Assembly (NCBI GenBank): GCA_020747065.1
Contig: JAGMVK010000015.1
Span: 1,404,115-1,468,114, forward strand
Direction of reading: 5' to 3'
DNA length: 64,000 nt
Source: Cadophora sp. MPI-SDFR-AT-0126
Taxonomy: Eukaryota; Ascomycota; Leotiomycetes; Helotiales; Ploettnerulaceae
A program made the position numbers and the translations under genes. The notes under the pieces are model-generated. The model saw only the letters and a program-made list of their open reading frames with translations. It did no database searches and had not been told where the DNA came from. Below, one piece after another: positions 1 to 11,699 of this stretch. Numbering within the stretch: the first letter of the stretch is position 1; every line of letters begins with the position of its first letter.

Positions 1-1740
1 TTGGCTTCGGCCTTTGCATTAGCGATAAAATTAACTTTTATATATATAATAAGCTCGATCGAAGATTTAAGAATTGAGGCATAGCTAATAACGCTACTCT
101 CTCTTTAAGAGCTTATAATTAACGCAGACAAGGAGTCTAATCTAAAAAGAGATAAAAGAGTTAACGATTGTCGTGCTGCTTAGTTTACAAGCTTAAGTAT
201 ATATTACGCTTTCTTCAGGTTATAATCGATAAAAAGCTTCTCGTTAGCCTCCGTAGCGATCGCCGCAGTTAAACGAGGTTATTTATTAAAGATTTAAGCA
301 AGTGAAAAAGCATCTGAAGTATCTGGATCGATGAAAAGCCAGAGACTAAAGGTATTTACGCTAAATGTCAAGTGCTTTATCCATAAGGGAAAATCTTCTG
401 GCTTTAAGTACATAGCATTAAAGCTAATAGCTCTCCCGGCTTCAGGATCGTTTGAGAAGGAAGATATTAGTATATTAATAGACTAATCGAATAATCGTAG
501 AAAAAAAGTTTGGATTCGTGAAGATTTAATCATAGAAATTAACAGAAGTTTCACACAACTGATCAGTTACTTCAAGTAGCTCTTAAAGATAATATAGCTC
601 TTAATTGTAATACAAAAGTAAAGCTCTCTATTATATTATTAAGAGCTTGTACGATCAAGTCAAGTCTGAAGTTGGAAATTATATATTCAGAGAATGTTAA
701 TCCTAGAAAAACTAAATGAAGAGCACGATATATATATATAAAGTGCTTACGTAAGCACACGCTAAATTAACTGCAGTCGCTTAAAAGTCTTAACACTACG
801 TAGTGTTTCACATTAATTATATAAATCGACGTTTTATTTAGTAAAACAACTTAGTTCTCGGAATTAAACCTTATTTATTAAATATATTTTTATAACTAGT
901 AAAAAAAACCACTTTACTTATAACGTATAAGAGGAAATTAATCTAGTAATAACAGTTTTTAATAAATATTAATATATTTAAAAAAAATAATAGTTTATGA
1001 TAACAAAAATAAATAAACAGATAATATTACTATATTAAAATAACTAAAAAAGATCTTTATCCCTTAGACGCAGCCCGTAAAGGTAGTGATTCTCACTTCA
1101 TTTACTATGCCTAAATAGGATTAGCTTACGACGTTGCGAGAAGACGTAATAGCCTCGGTAGAGCTTAGTAAAGCTCCGTACTACAGATAAGCGATTTATA
1201 CCATATACCTACTTAATACTTGACTGAGTGAGGCTATGTAGCGCTAATACGTAATACGTACGCAATACGTACGTAACTCATACGTCATAGAATTAAGCTT
1301 AATTAAGGATAGCTTAATCGATATCAAAGATATAAGAAGAGTAACCTACTCTCGGGGAAAAAGCTCTTCACTTCGATATTCGCGTTAATAAAGAGTATTA
1401 TCACCTAATCTCGATACTGCTCACTTACGGAAATCCGTGCTATTACACAGCCACGTGATTAAAAACCGTAGAAAAAACAGAAGGTTTAAACTAGCTTAAA
1501 TTCCAAGTTTGCGAATATTTAGACTATTTCCATCGCCAGGAAAACAAGTCCCCGAGTGATCGCTTCCATGATACGTTGCCCGTCTCCTTGCGTCAAGCTG
1601 CTCTACTGAACATCCTGTTCGCGTTGTTTTGCGGGGTATGTACTCTTCGGTATTTGTGAGATTTAACGAAACGGAATAGAAATGAGGGTTGAGAAGTTGG
1701 TTTCTAGAGCAGTCATTCTCCATACTATGCTCGTAGGTGT
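1..1740. other. AT-rich RIP-degraded sequence, no intact gene
   Basis: No supportable open gene on either strand. At about 300-460 on the plus strand a frame with stops reads like a BED-finger/hAT-transposase N-terminus (DEKPETKGIYAKC-like residues), followed near 500-560 by a WIREDLI-like stretch; this is weak evidence only. A short run of TACGTA-type repeats lies at about 1238-1290. Short ORFs here are chance products of low-complexity DNA. Confidence 0.55.
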
Positions 1741-2995
1741 ATTGAGGGAAGTCTGCTTCATTGAGAAGGAGACCACGTACGCCGATAAAAAGCCAGGCAT
1801 ATTCTTACCATTGCATCTGAAGATGTCGGGCGACCGTCAGAGGTGAGCCTTTCTCCAACTGGGAAAGAAAATCCGGCTAATATTTCCAGATTTGCTACGT
1901 ATCTATACAGACTTGATAATTACCTCAGTCTCATCCGGGGTCGGCAACCTTTGCTTCTTCCTGAGGAGCTGCATTTCTCTCTACGATGTCGCTCTCACTC
2001 TAGGACGCCGATAGCCTAGGCATGTGTGAGAAGCGACTCTCAGCTCAATCGGTGAGGACAAGAGGTTGATGGTTGAGGTGATCCGGAGTAATACTGATAC
2101 CATAAATCCAACCGGTGAATTGCAACTTATAGAGGATGTGCAGCTCTGTATGTGCTCACTGCAACTACGTCTATGGATGCTATCACAGGTTTCTGGGATC
2201 GATAATTCTTCCGATCCGACGAATGTATACGCCCGAGACACTCTCCAAAGACGACTTGATGCGTTCAAAGGCCAACTTGATCGAATGGCATAACGGCCAG
2301 GTGATGCCGCTTACCACAGCCAAAATCCCAATTCCATCTTCCGTTTCTACTATGGATATGAAGACCAATCACAGTCAGGTTGGGGGACCATAGTCACATC
2401 GAGGGTCAAAGGTCTAGGCTTTGATGCTCTCATGTTACATCATCTTCTCAATCTAAATCTCCACGCAGATATCCAAAGTCTCCGACAGCTAGCAGTGGAT
2501 CAGGGTATTGTTACAGACATCTCAGGATTGTCGAAAGATCAGCAATTCTTATATACAAAGAGAATGCGAGTCGCGGTAGGCTGGTCCGAATCCGCATCTG
2601 CAACGAAATGTCTTTTCGGTGCAGTCTCAGTCATGATACACCAGTGTCTTGAAAATGCTGGCACCGTTCACAAGAGGGCTATAGATCCATTTGCTCAAGT
2701 CGCATTAGCAACCAGTGTCCTCACCATCTGGGTATTGCACATTCGGTGGTACCAAATGCCAACTCTGTACACCGATAATGAACGATTCGCCCTCTCTCGC
2801 AGTTGAGCTTACGAACTGGTGCGGCCCTTTGGTGGGAGGTATGGGCAAATATGGCGGGGTAATCGTTGGTAAGGAATGTCCTATCGACCTTGAAGGCATT
2901 CGGCCGTGTCGATGTAATATTAGCATCCTTGTCGCCAAATTTCAGGTTCAGATCCAAGAGGGATGGGAGCTTGCTCAAACCATTGCGCAATAGTT
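1741..2995 (+). pseudogene. Fungal-specific transcription factor (middle and C-terminal part), broken
   Basis: Several frames together reproduce the middle homology region of fungal C2H2/Zn2Cys6-type transcription factors. A first segment runs to about 1842, then an intron with GTGAGC at 1843, branch CTAAT and acceptor AG at 1889. After it comes LDNYLSLIRGRQPLLLPEEL (the usual D-YLSL-RG-P segment). A second frame from about 2030 gives IFRFYYGYEDQSQ-GW, then FDALMLHHLLNLNLHADI, and then IDPFAQVALATSVLTIW. A third frame gives GIRPCRCNISILVAKFQ and EGWELAQTIAQ ending at the TAG near 2993, the family's usual C-terminal block. Frames change near 2000-2030 and near 2795, and TAA at 2291-2293 sits where CAA would fit (C to T). 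No zinc-finger or DNA-binding domain was found upstream. Family membership is confident; a working product is not possible. Confidence 0.75.
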
Positions 2996-3258
2996 CGTCA
3001 GCGAGACGCAAGCCCATACCGAACCACAAATAGCTGCTGCGCCGCAAAGTTCAGGCGTCCTCAATAATTATTCTTGCGCCGGCAATCACCATTGTTGGGC
3101 CCCGTAATAGCCGTCCCGGGAAAGGCATGACCGATATTCCCGCAACTCCTGGAGGCCATCCATGACTCGGGTCCAAAGATAGCTATAATCATCCCCATTC
3201 ACTTTTTAGTCTCTGAAATGATTCTTTCCTTTTCTTCACCCATCTTGAATGGTATAAA

Positions 3259-3545
3259 TTAGTTGTCACCTAGTAATTTGATACATTCTACCAGACCGTC
3301 CGCGCCCATTTCAGCTACAGCATCCTGTTCGTGCAACTCATGGCCACTTGGCTTAGTTCGAGGCTTCTCAGTTCCATTAATCTCGGGGTTTGCGAACGTC
3401 CCTTCCACTTTACTTACTGGCTCACTTTTCTTACTCTTTCTGCACAATATGACCAGAGCGCCACCAAGCGCTAAAGTGCTGCGCCTGCGCTCGAAACACC
3501 AATACTGGCTTTAACTCCTGTTCCAAGATCGCTCTGGCTGTTTGA
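3259..3545 (-). pseudogene. C-terminal transmembrane anchor and tail of a fungal surface protein, frameshifted
   Basis: On the minus strand two frames join into a Gly/Ala-rich membrane span (GTGVKASIGVSSAGAAL, then ALGGALVILCRKSKK) followed by a hydrophilic tail with NPEINGTEKP and HELHEQDAVAEMGADG. The order of a Gly/Ala-rich span, a basic stop-transfer run, then a tail with P-E-x-[DN]-G-T and a late H-E-L motif is typical of single-pass fungal wall-sensor or kelch/Mid2-like surface proteins. A one-base frameshift interrupts the span at about 3475 and the extracellular part upstream (3550-3800) is not readable. The specific protein is not identified. Confidence 0.5.
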
Positions 3546-4380
3546 GACCGGCCTCAAGTTTGACAACATTGAATCAGCTGCGGGATACGTGCACCAACGA
3601 CGGCCGCAAGAGGAATGTCATTTACAGAAAACCATCCGTAGGTCTCGACCAGGCGACTACGGATATTGGAGCCACAGGCAAGCCTTCGTCACTAAGTGCG
3701 ATAGAGCCGCGAGAGAAAGCCCTGCCAGAAGTCGACGAAGAAGGATCCGAACGCTTAAGCTCCATTAGACACCTCCTCGCCACACGTGGCAGAACCACAT
3801 GAGACTACCTTGCCGGATCTTACCCCGTTTATACCCGTTAAAAAACTAAGCAAAAGATTCTAATTGCCGACTTTCGACGATTAGACTGCCACACCACAGA
3901 CAGTTCTGTTTTTACGCCTATCGTAAACGGAGGAGTTCTGTTGCCTTTAACGAAAGATAAATAAACCGCTTCCCTATTAGAAAAGGTAAAGTTGAGTTTA
4001 CCCGAGGGGCTTCTACTACTATTTTGCATAAGACAGCAACAGACGAATCTTTATAGCACTACTTTTATAAACGCGTAATAACTCGATCGAGAGTAGCCGC
4101 TTTTCAATTAAGGTAGCCCAGTTATATTGTCCCTATTATCACTTAAAGAGACACTTATATTAGCCGAAATAATGGCTCAAGTATTTCACTTCTTTTACTA
4201 GATGAGTAGGCGCGAGGAAATACTAAACAAGATTTATTTAAAAATCCTCACCACGATCCGGCCTAGCTTACCGTAGCGGTCGTGTAGTTACGAGCCGGGG
4301 ACCATAGGTCTGTGCGCTACAGGGCATTTTGCAATTTTTCAGCTCTGTAATTACCCTCAATTTGATCAATCCAGCGAATA
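3546..4380. other. No recognisable gene
   Basis: 3546-3830 has near-normal composition and probably holds eroded ectodomain sequence of the minus-strand membrane protein, but no consistent frame was found. 3830-4290 is AT-rich and RIP-like. Nothing else is visible. Confidence 0.4.
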
Positions 4381-4988
4381 TGGCTCCAACAACCCCTCCA
4401 CTCGACGACTGGTATCATAACAAGGGCTATGAGATAGCTACGAAACACAAGGAGGCTATACGCCAATTGCATTGGTTTGGAAAGATTCCGATTTGCGTCC
4501 TGCAGCGCCGATACAAAGATCCTTCCGGTAAACCTCTTGGAGAGAGGACGATACGCAAAATCCTTGGCTACCCAGCCCCAGAACGAGCTCGTCCAAGCCG
4601 GAAAGGGCCTGCGTTTATCTTGAGCGACCGGGAGGTAGACGAGGTTATCTTGTATTGCACGCAGAGTTAGGAGAATCGCATAATAAACTGGTACAAGTTG
4701 AGGGAAGAACTTGGCCTCTCTTGCTCGGTCCAAACACTTAAGCGCAGGATGCACCAACGAGGCTATTATCGTTGCGTAGCTTATCAAAAGTCATATTTGA
4801 CACTCGCTCAAGTTACGGCACGATTTCTTTGGGGTCTTGCTCATACCCTTTGGATAGTAGAGTGGTTGAAGGTCCTTCGGTCAGATGAAGTTACCTTTCT
4901 TATTAGAGGACGCACATCTAAACGCCTAAATTCGAAATTCGCCTATATCAGTGTCATTAAAGAGGTCAAAATTTTGGTCGGAGATTAA
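4381..4988 (+). pseudogene. Tc1/mariner-type (DDE_3) transposase, N-terminal half, RIP-inactivated
   Basis: ATG at 4381 opens a frame with a helix-turn-helix N-terminus (KHKEAIRQLHWFGKIP, then ERTIRKILGYP). It is broken by TAG at 4668-4670 where CAG is expected (C to T), and resumes in the same frame with INWYKLREELGLSCS and LKRRMHQRGYYR. The start of the DDE domain follows (VLRSDEVTFLIRGRTSKR, in which SDE carries the first catalytic Asp). The frame dies at about 4988 and the remaining catalytic Asp/Asp or Asp/Glu residues are missing. Terminal inverted repeats were not identified. This is a dead fragment of a fungal Tc1/mariner-like element. Confidence 0.75.
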
Positions 4989-5540
4989 AAAATGGAAGTG
5001 AATAACTCTAATTTCCCTACGTAATCTGTATCTACAGAAGATTGTATAGAAGCGCAAGGAGCGTAGAGCTATTAAGGATTTAATAGAGGTGGGTGGTGCT
5101 AAGCGAGGGGGGCCGTAATGTTGGGGGGGTGCGACCAGAATAGAGGGGGTGGAGAGTTAATAAATGTATTGTTTCTAGACTTTAATCGCCGCGGAGCAGC
5201 CAAATTTTGCAGGTGATTTTGGTATAGCAAATTTAAGTAGGGCTTCGTATACAAAATTGAAATAGATATTTGCTTTCGCCAACTGTTAGCGAACCTGAGC
5301 AAAAGAGAGAGATAAAAAGAAAAGAAAAAAGTAAAACAGATACGCTTTACTTTTAAAAATATTTTATTTGCGGCCCTTGGTTATATAAAAAGGCTGATGT
5401 AAACCATGCGATATAAATGATATCTTAGTCTAGTAGATATTTTCTAATGTAGCCGCGATAGTTTCAAAGTGATACACGAGCCTAAGATTCATTGAAGACA
5501 AGTAATGGATTGTTTTCCAGCGGATTGACAGTTATTGTTG

Positions 5541-5673
5541 GTCCACAGGCCTACATAGGACATGTCTCAGCTAGAATAGGGGGTAGGACTACTTGCGGAG
5601 GCGATTTAGTGGCGTTTTGGAGGCAGTATATAGTCTAGCATCTCCCGCCTCCTCTTAGAAATACACAGATTTT
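5541..5673. repeat. Dispersed repeat, second copy beside the telomere
   Basis: Starts GTCCACAGG with TACATA shortly after, and ends with AGTATATAGTCT, a C/T-rich stretch, CTCTTAG and ACACAGATTTT. The same order of blocks occurs at 63321-63482 with about 30 bp more between the ends. TGTTGG directly precedes it (5536-5541), so it may be part of a copia-type LTR, but no matching right end was defined. Confidence 0.55.
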
Positions 5674-7651
5674 CCACACTATTAAGCTTGATATATATAT
5701 ATATATAATATTTACATTTGATTCTTGGCTTATATTCGGTATTGAATCAATAGTTATATAAGTGTGGTTTAAGTACGTTTCAAAGGGTCATAGTGAGAGA
5801 AGGTCGTAGTGTGTAAGACTTGTTTGTTCAAGCTGAATACCTTAAAGTGTATAAATCACCGGAATAGTTCCTAACTTTTTACTGTCCCAAGTTAATTTCT
5901 GATTCGCTCTTTTCAACGACTATTTTATTACTATGTATATCAAGATACTAAGCCTCGAGAACGCTATTATAAGGATTATAGCTAATAAGTACCTCGGCGA
6001 ATCCCCCGGACAAAAGAAATACGGACTCCAGATATTACTTAACTGCAAGAGGAGATTAATTATCGCTACGATAGTGGCTTTTTTCTCGGGCGTTTGACTT
6101 AGTAATAAGAATACCCAATTGTATATTATCGCGTTCGCGGCAAAATAATCTGAAATATAGAAAAAAGATACGGCGTAACGTGTGGTAAAGTTTAATATCG
6201 CAATTGAAATAACGAAATCGGAATAGTTACGTATATAAGGCCCGTGATATAAAAGCCGCGTTCGCTAAAGCGATTATTAAAAAAAGCGACGATAAATAAG
6301 ATAATAGCGCCAACGAGATAAAGAGGCGCGGTTAAGATTAGTATTATTATTTTAGAGCTAAGGTTGGAGCTTTTAATAATAGTAAGAAAGAAGTTATTAA
6401 AGTCGTATATAATATAGTTTGCCGTTAATATAACGACCTTTTATATCTATTAGAGATATATAGTTAGTTTTTAAAAAGAAAGTGTAATACTTATAAAACC
6501 TAAGTTCGGTAATTCACCGCGACGGCTTTCAGGCCGTATTAAACCGAGTACTTGCCTTCTTTGAATAAGACTCGATCGAGTCTGATTCTTTCGATAACTA
6601 AGTCACGCTTTTCTTATATAAATAGCTACTTCCCGCTGCCAAATAGGGACTCGGGAAAATCTAATAAGATAAGCGTTACAAGAAAGCTTAAGATAAAACT
6701 AATTGCTTTGGTAATAATAAACAATTATTTGGAGAATTTTAAGTTAATATAATTAAGCAAAACTTATTAATAAGGATCTTGGTAAGTGCGAGATACGTAA
6801 TTAATAAAAGGCAAATAAAGAATCGATGTACTACTAGCTAGCTAAATTATATGCTTTATTAAAGCTAGTAAAAAATACTAATGGAAATTAGCCCAGAGAA
6901 GCAGGTCGCAAGCACTAAGCTAGAATATAATACTACTGTTCTGAGGCTTAACTTACGACGCGTATACTAGTACGAGAGCAAGTAGAATGCGCCGGGGAAG
7001 AAAAGTGCTTCGAATAAACCGAAGAAGAATCGAATAATAACTAAATAAGTATAGCTGCTTCTCCAGCGATAGAAGCTGAAATATAAGATTAGACGCAGAC
7101 TTAGAAAGGCATGTATAATAATAGCTTAACTCGGGTTAAGATTATATTACTCGGAAGCTGTATAAGCATGTAATTAAATAGCAAAAGTTAAGGTGTATTC
7201 CTGTTCTCGAAGGTGAAGAAAGAGATGTACTTACCTGATATTCAGAATAAAAATAGTAGTATTAAACTGGTTACTAATAAGACCAAGATTACTTTTAATA
7301 TTATTAAGCTTTACCTGCGTAATAGCGTTGTGGTCGAGGTAATTGAATATATAAAGCACTTATACTATAAGTAATAAAGTTAAATCTAGCTTACGTATAA
7401 GTCTCTTTTCTCGACGACGACGATCGGGATCGAATATAATAGCTTCGATATCTTTAGTGGCAATGGCCTTCTCGGTCGTGGATTTTTTATTTATATCTGT
7501 GAACTCAAGGTAGGTAAGTAAGTTAAACTTAAGGTCGGAATGCATTTTTATGAGGATCGACTTAGAAAGAAGTATATTGCGGTGCTTATTTTGTTTAAAG
7601 AAGGTGAAGAAACGAAGAAACCGAACAAGGGAAACCTGTATATTTATTATA
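5674..7651. other. RIP-degraded DNA without an identifiable gene
   Basis: A (TA)n run lies at about 5692-5708. At 6549-6750 a short plus-strand frame (SLPSLNKTRSS... NNYLENFKLI) looks like eroded coding sequence but was not matched to a family. No RNA gene or repeat border is seen. Confidence 0.4.
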
Positions 7652-8065
7652 TGCTGGGGAAGCGACACCCCGCAAGATCCAGGCTTCAACTGAGTCTGGG
7701 GAAATATAGAGTCGTGGTAATCAGGGCGCGCGACTCGAGAGCTCGAAGCGAGCTGTCAATAGGTTCCGGTTTCGATGTTCGTATCGGCGCCGATGTGAAT
7801 ATCGGCACCGGAAGAGCCTCCGATCCTTATCGCAGATATTGCATATCGCACTTCGCGGCTGATACTATTTTCTTAGTCAAGTGTCTCCAGCGAGGCCTAA
7901 CTAATAGTCTCTTCCCGATCGGATTCTTTCCCCGAAGTCGGAATCTTTTGTCGACTCGCTATATTATTAAGGCTATATAAACTATCTTCGCGACTTAACA
8001 TGGCTTCTATTCTAGTACTAGCACTAGCACTAGCATTAGCACTCGCATTAGCATTAGTATTAACA
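7652..8065. mobile_element. GC-richer island in RIPed DNA, candidate solo LTR
   Basis: Composition rises sharply at TGCTGGGGAAGCGACACCCC (7652) and stays high to about 7950. The island keeps many CpA/TpG dinucleotides that the flanks have lost. Near its right side are a TATA-like GGCTATATAAACT (about 7970) and a short CTAGCA/ATTAGCA tandem (8014-8060), followed by TATTAACA at 8058-8065. TG..CA ends and an internal TATA box fit an LTR inserted after RIP. I could not find a target-site duplication or a second copy, so the right border is uncertain. The 146-codon ORF across it has no protein-like features. Confidence 0.35.
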
Positions 8066-8164
8066 ACGATAAATTGCACTTCTAATCCGAACCTCACGAA
8101 CTTCTTTTCTATACGATTAATATCTTTTAATTATTACATTTATTATATTACTAAACGAAATAAA

Positions 8165-9200
8165 CGGTATAAATAAATAAGCAATTCCTATCCTCGCCGC
8201 TAAACGCTTAGCGCAATTGCTTATTAATAAAAGCAAAATAATTATTACGCCTAAAGTTTATGATAGGTTTAGTATTAGGATTGCACTAAAAGTTGGATTT
8301 AATTGTATTTATATAGTAATTAAGCCACGTTCTACTTTCTTAAGTTCAATTCGAATTTGACTTATTATTACGAATAAACTGGAGCAGGAACTTGCGCTTT
8401 TAAGCTTAAGTAAGCTAATCTTAGTATAATAACTCTTAATAATATATAAGAATACGCGGAGATAATTGCTAACTTAGACCCGAATATCTCTTTTATTATA
8501 AACGCAAATACTAGATATAAAGGTTCGTTTTCTCTTATAACGGGCTTGCGATATATTAAAGTATAGTAATGGTTTTAAACAAAGCCTAATATAATAGCGC
8601 GAACTATTACTTAATACTATTATAATAGAGTCGCCGCCTTGTATATCGAAGACTAAATTTAAATTAAGCGCTATAGCCATCTCGGTAGTAAGAACTAGTC
8701 TTAATAGAAGTGTTCCGTTAACGAATCGCCACCGCTACTTAAGCCCGTGAGAAGATCGACTTTAATATTATTATTATTATACGTACCAACGCTTTAGCAA
8801 GTTATAGCTTCGAAGAGTTTATTAAGAGATTAAAGGCAGCGTAAGTAGCGGGCGCAGACGTCGCCTTTCTTGAAGGTATCGGTACGAAAAAGGAATGCCG
8901 CGAGATCTGCCGTATTATAGCGCTTTCCCAGTTTTGCTTAATATAATCGAGCACGAAGCTACACTTATTATTACGCCGTAGGAAGCACAAGAGATAGGCT
9001 TCCGAATTATTATTTTCTTATTTATAGCTATTACGCCTGCGTACGATATTATTAAGAAGGCGTTTTTAAGGCTTAAGAAAACGGGCCTTATTAAGCTAAA
9101 TCCCGATTTCACCTCTAAGAAGCTATTTACGATTATAAGCTTAGAGAAGTTATCGAGAGTAAATGCAATCGCTGGGGGTTTATTATATTACAAAGTTTAG
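8165..9200 (+). pseudogene. Isocitrate lyase/PEP mutase superfamily enzyme, RIP-destroyed
   Basis: Read codon by codon, ignoring stops, the plus strand gives family blocks in order. AKRLAQLLINKSKIIITPKV and YDRFSIRIALKVGFNCIYI come first (A-PGVYDG-SARIA-E-GFD region). After a probable intron (GTAATT at about 8315, acceptor now AA before 8380) come TGAGTCAFKL and SIITLNN. Next are AEIIANLDPNISFIINANTR (Asp-rich metal site region), VAALYIED with two TAA/TAG codons at expected Gln positions and then KRYSHL, ADVAFLEGIGTKKECREIC, and finally ITP-EAQEIGFRIIIF, AYDIIKKAFLRLKKTG and NPDFTSKKLFTI, ending at TAG 9198-9200. One frameshift lies near 8940. Relatives include oxaloacetate acetylhydrolase, carboxyphosphonoenolpyruvate mutase and methylisocitrate lyase; the exact reaction cannot be assigned. 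Confidence 0.8.
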
Positions 9201-10532
9201 TTGATTAAATTATTAATAGTCTTTATTTAACAATTACTTGTTAGAGTATCTATTGCACTAGGTCAGATTAATTAGTCAAAAAAGCGTAAAACCACGAATT
9301 TTCGCGTTATAGCTTTCCCTTCCCTTTTTATTTTATAATAAAATGCTATTATAACGCAGGCCCCTTAGTGTTATATCGCTAATTATTATTTATGGGAAGG
9401 ATATTACTCTTTATAAAAGAGGCCGTATCGAACAGGCTTATACTAGTAGCGTAAAACTTCAAGGCATTTAAACTTATATAAGTCGACATTGCGGCGAGAG
9501 GTATTATAGGATCGGATTATCTTTGCTTAGGCTATAATAAGGTTTGACTAAGCTATATCCTATGCTTTCTTATAACGTTAAATATAGTTAATAACTTATT
9601 AGCTGTTTAGCAAGTTAATTTTCTTATCCTAATTTGTGTGTAGTATATATCTATGGATTACTTTAAAAGGAGAGAGTACTCCTAAGGAATTATATAAGAG
9701 AAATATTTAGGCGTAGTTTATAATAAAGAGATACTTAAACTAGTTGTCTTAGTAATATATAATAAAAGGTCTAAGTCGTTTTTATAGGTATTAGTTATAA
9801 ACTTTAGTTTAATTATTTATTTGTAGGTAGTTAGTAGTAAAGAGTTGTCTTGTAATACTGAAGATGTTATATAACGTAGTTTAAAACTTAGAGACGAATA
9901 AAGGACCTTTATTAAAAGTAATAGTTAAAGGAGCGCTAAAGTATTAGTAGATATAGTATATATATATATATATATATATTAGCTAGCTTTTAGGTATTTA
10001 TAGTCTTTTAATAAAGGATACTAATAGCTTGTTTACTAAATCTATTAATAAAAACAAGGACATTATTGAATTTATACTTGTTTTTACTAAAAGAGTAGTA
10101 GTTTATTATGATATGCCTAGGGTCGAGACGAAACAGGGAAAGGATAAAGAAGTTCGGGCTTTTTATCTCGAGGAACTTAAATTCGTTAATATATATAATA
10201 GTTGCGGTAGTATTACTAAACTATTAACGTAATTCCGTGCTACTAGTACTAAGAAGAGAGCAGTTAAATTATCTTCTTAGTATTAGGATATATTATAATA
10301 ACTTAATTATAAACCTCCTTAATTATTAAGGTGCGGAGGTGATTGATATTAAGAACTAGAAGCGGCTATTACAAAGTAAGAGGTCGCTTTTTATACTGAA
10401 TTTCCCAGGGGAATCTAATAGAGCTTGCTTTCGCAAAGCTTATAACGAAATAGTAATATGGTTAGCTTTTTAATACTTAATAAATCATAAAGAATATTAG
10501 TATAAGGGTAGCGAGCTTAACATCTAATACTA
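9201..10532. other. AT-rich RIPed DNA, no gene identified
   Basis: Contains a (TA)n microsatellite at about 9955-9980 and a small inverted repeat (GCGTTATA/TATAACGC) around 9304-9357. A 67-codon frame at 10029-10232 could not be related to any family. Confidence 0.45.
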
Positions 10533-10642
10533 ATGCGTCTTTTCTTTTAGATACTAAGCGTAGCCTTAGGCCCAAATATAATAGACTTGAGACTACGCTG
10601 CTTGCAGCCAGCTATCGTATCAATCTCTGGTTAGTTGTAATA
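10533..10642 (+). mobile_element. 5'-truncated LTR fragment of the gypsy A/C family
   Basis: Matches the right-hand ~110 bp of the LTRs at 10871-11159 and 32020-32308: TCTTTTCTTTTAGATACT, then CTACGCTGCTTGCAGCCAGC, ending GTTAGTTGTAATA. The left half of the LTR is absent. It is an older fragment of the same family beside element A. Confidence 0.65.
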
Positions 10643-10870
10643 AAAACCTTATATAAAAGATTAAAATCAGCTAAGATATTTATAATCGTTTAAGTTAAGA
10701 GTAATTAAGTTGTCGAGTTTTTAGTAATAATTCTTTTAACTTCTTAATATACTTCTTTTATAATCTTTACAAGTCTTTCTGATTTCGATGTATTCTCGAT
10801 ATAAGCTAAAACCAGCTTTTTACTCTTATTTAGCATATAACTTCTCTTAATTATATTCTTACGTAATTAA

Positions 10871-11159
10871 TGTTACGATAGTACGTAAACAGAAGGCTAC
10901 TTGCCGGTGAATAGGCGTATAGGAGAATAGCTGGATAATAAAGAATAAGGAACAGCGACTGCGCTAGTCTTGATTAGTAAAACTAGTTAGCCTACGCTAT
11001 CTTCTATATATATACTTAAGTTCTCTTTTATAAAAAGCTCTTCTTTTTTCTTTGTCTTTTCTTTTAAATACGTAGCGTAATTATTAGCTTAAATATAATA
11101 GATTTAAGATTGCGCTACTTATAGCTAACTATCGTATTAATCTTTAGTTAGTTGGAATA
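10871..11159 (+). repeat. 5' LTR of element A
   Basis: 289 bp, TGTTACGATAG at the left; the right end reads GTTGGAATA. It contains a TATA-like TATATATA run (about 11007). The reverse complement aligns with both LTRs of element C. Internal sequence begins TAAGAAAAGACT, the same as element C. Confidence 0.85.
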
Positions 11160-11699
11160 TAAGAAAAGACTTTTCCTTCTGCCGCTGTAAAGCGTAATAT
11201 TAATCTAACTAACCTCGTCGTATTACTGCTTATAATATACCGTAACCTATTGCTATACCTACTTAGTAAGTGCCTTCTAGTTGAACTATTGATTAAAATA
11301 TTTCTGGAGCAAGTCAGAGAATCTTATATCGTCGCTCTTAATAGCGCGTCACTTCTTATATTCGCTAGTACGATTGCTAAAACGAATATCGGCGTAAACC
11401 TTAGTCTTGTTTAAGTTTATATACTAGACTTAACGCGCCTTCGATTTCGAATTATATATCTGGTTAATAAATCGATTAATCGTAAACTCTCACTTTTAGC
11501 TCTTCTTCTCGTCGTCGAAGCTTTAGAGAAAAAAGCGCGCTAGTGCAACTAAGCTTCGATAGCGTACTTATATCTTCGATCGAGACTCGCGAAAAGGATT
11601 TAAGCTTCGACTCTAAGTTCGAGCCTGAGATTAAGCCCCGGCGATTCTACGACGTATTACTAATACTAATTCGTATTATAAAGGACTTTACACTCGCTT

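Noticed and set aside
7540..7980. A 146-codon plus-strand ORF
   Set aside because: It crosses the composition border into the GC-rich island and reads as low-complexity sequence; better explained as part of an LTR-like insertion.
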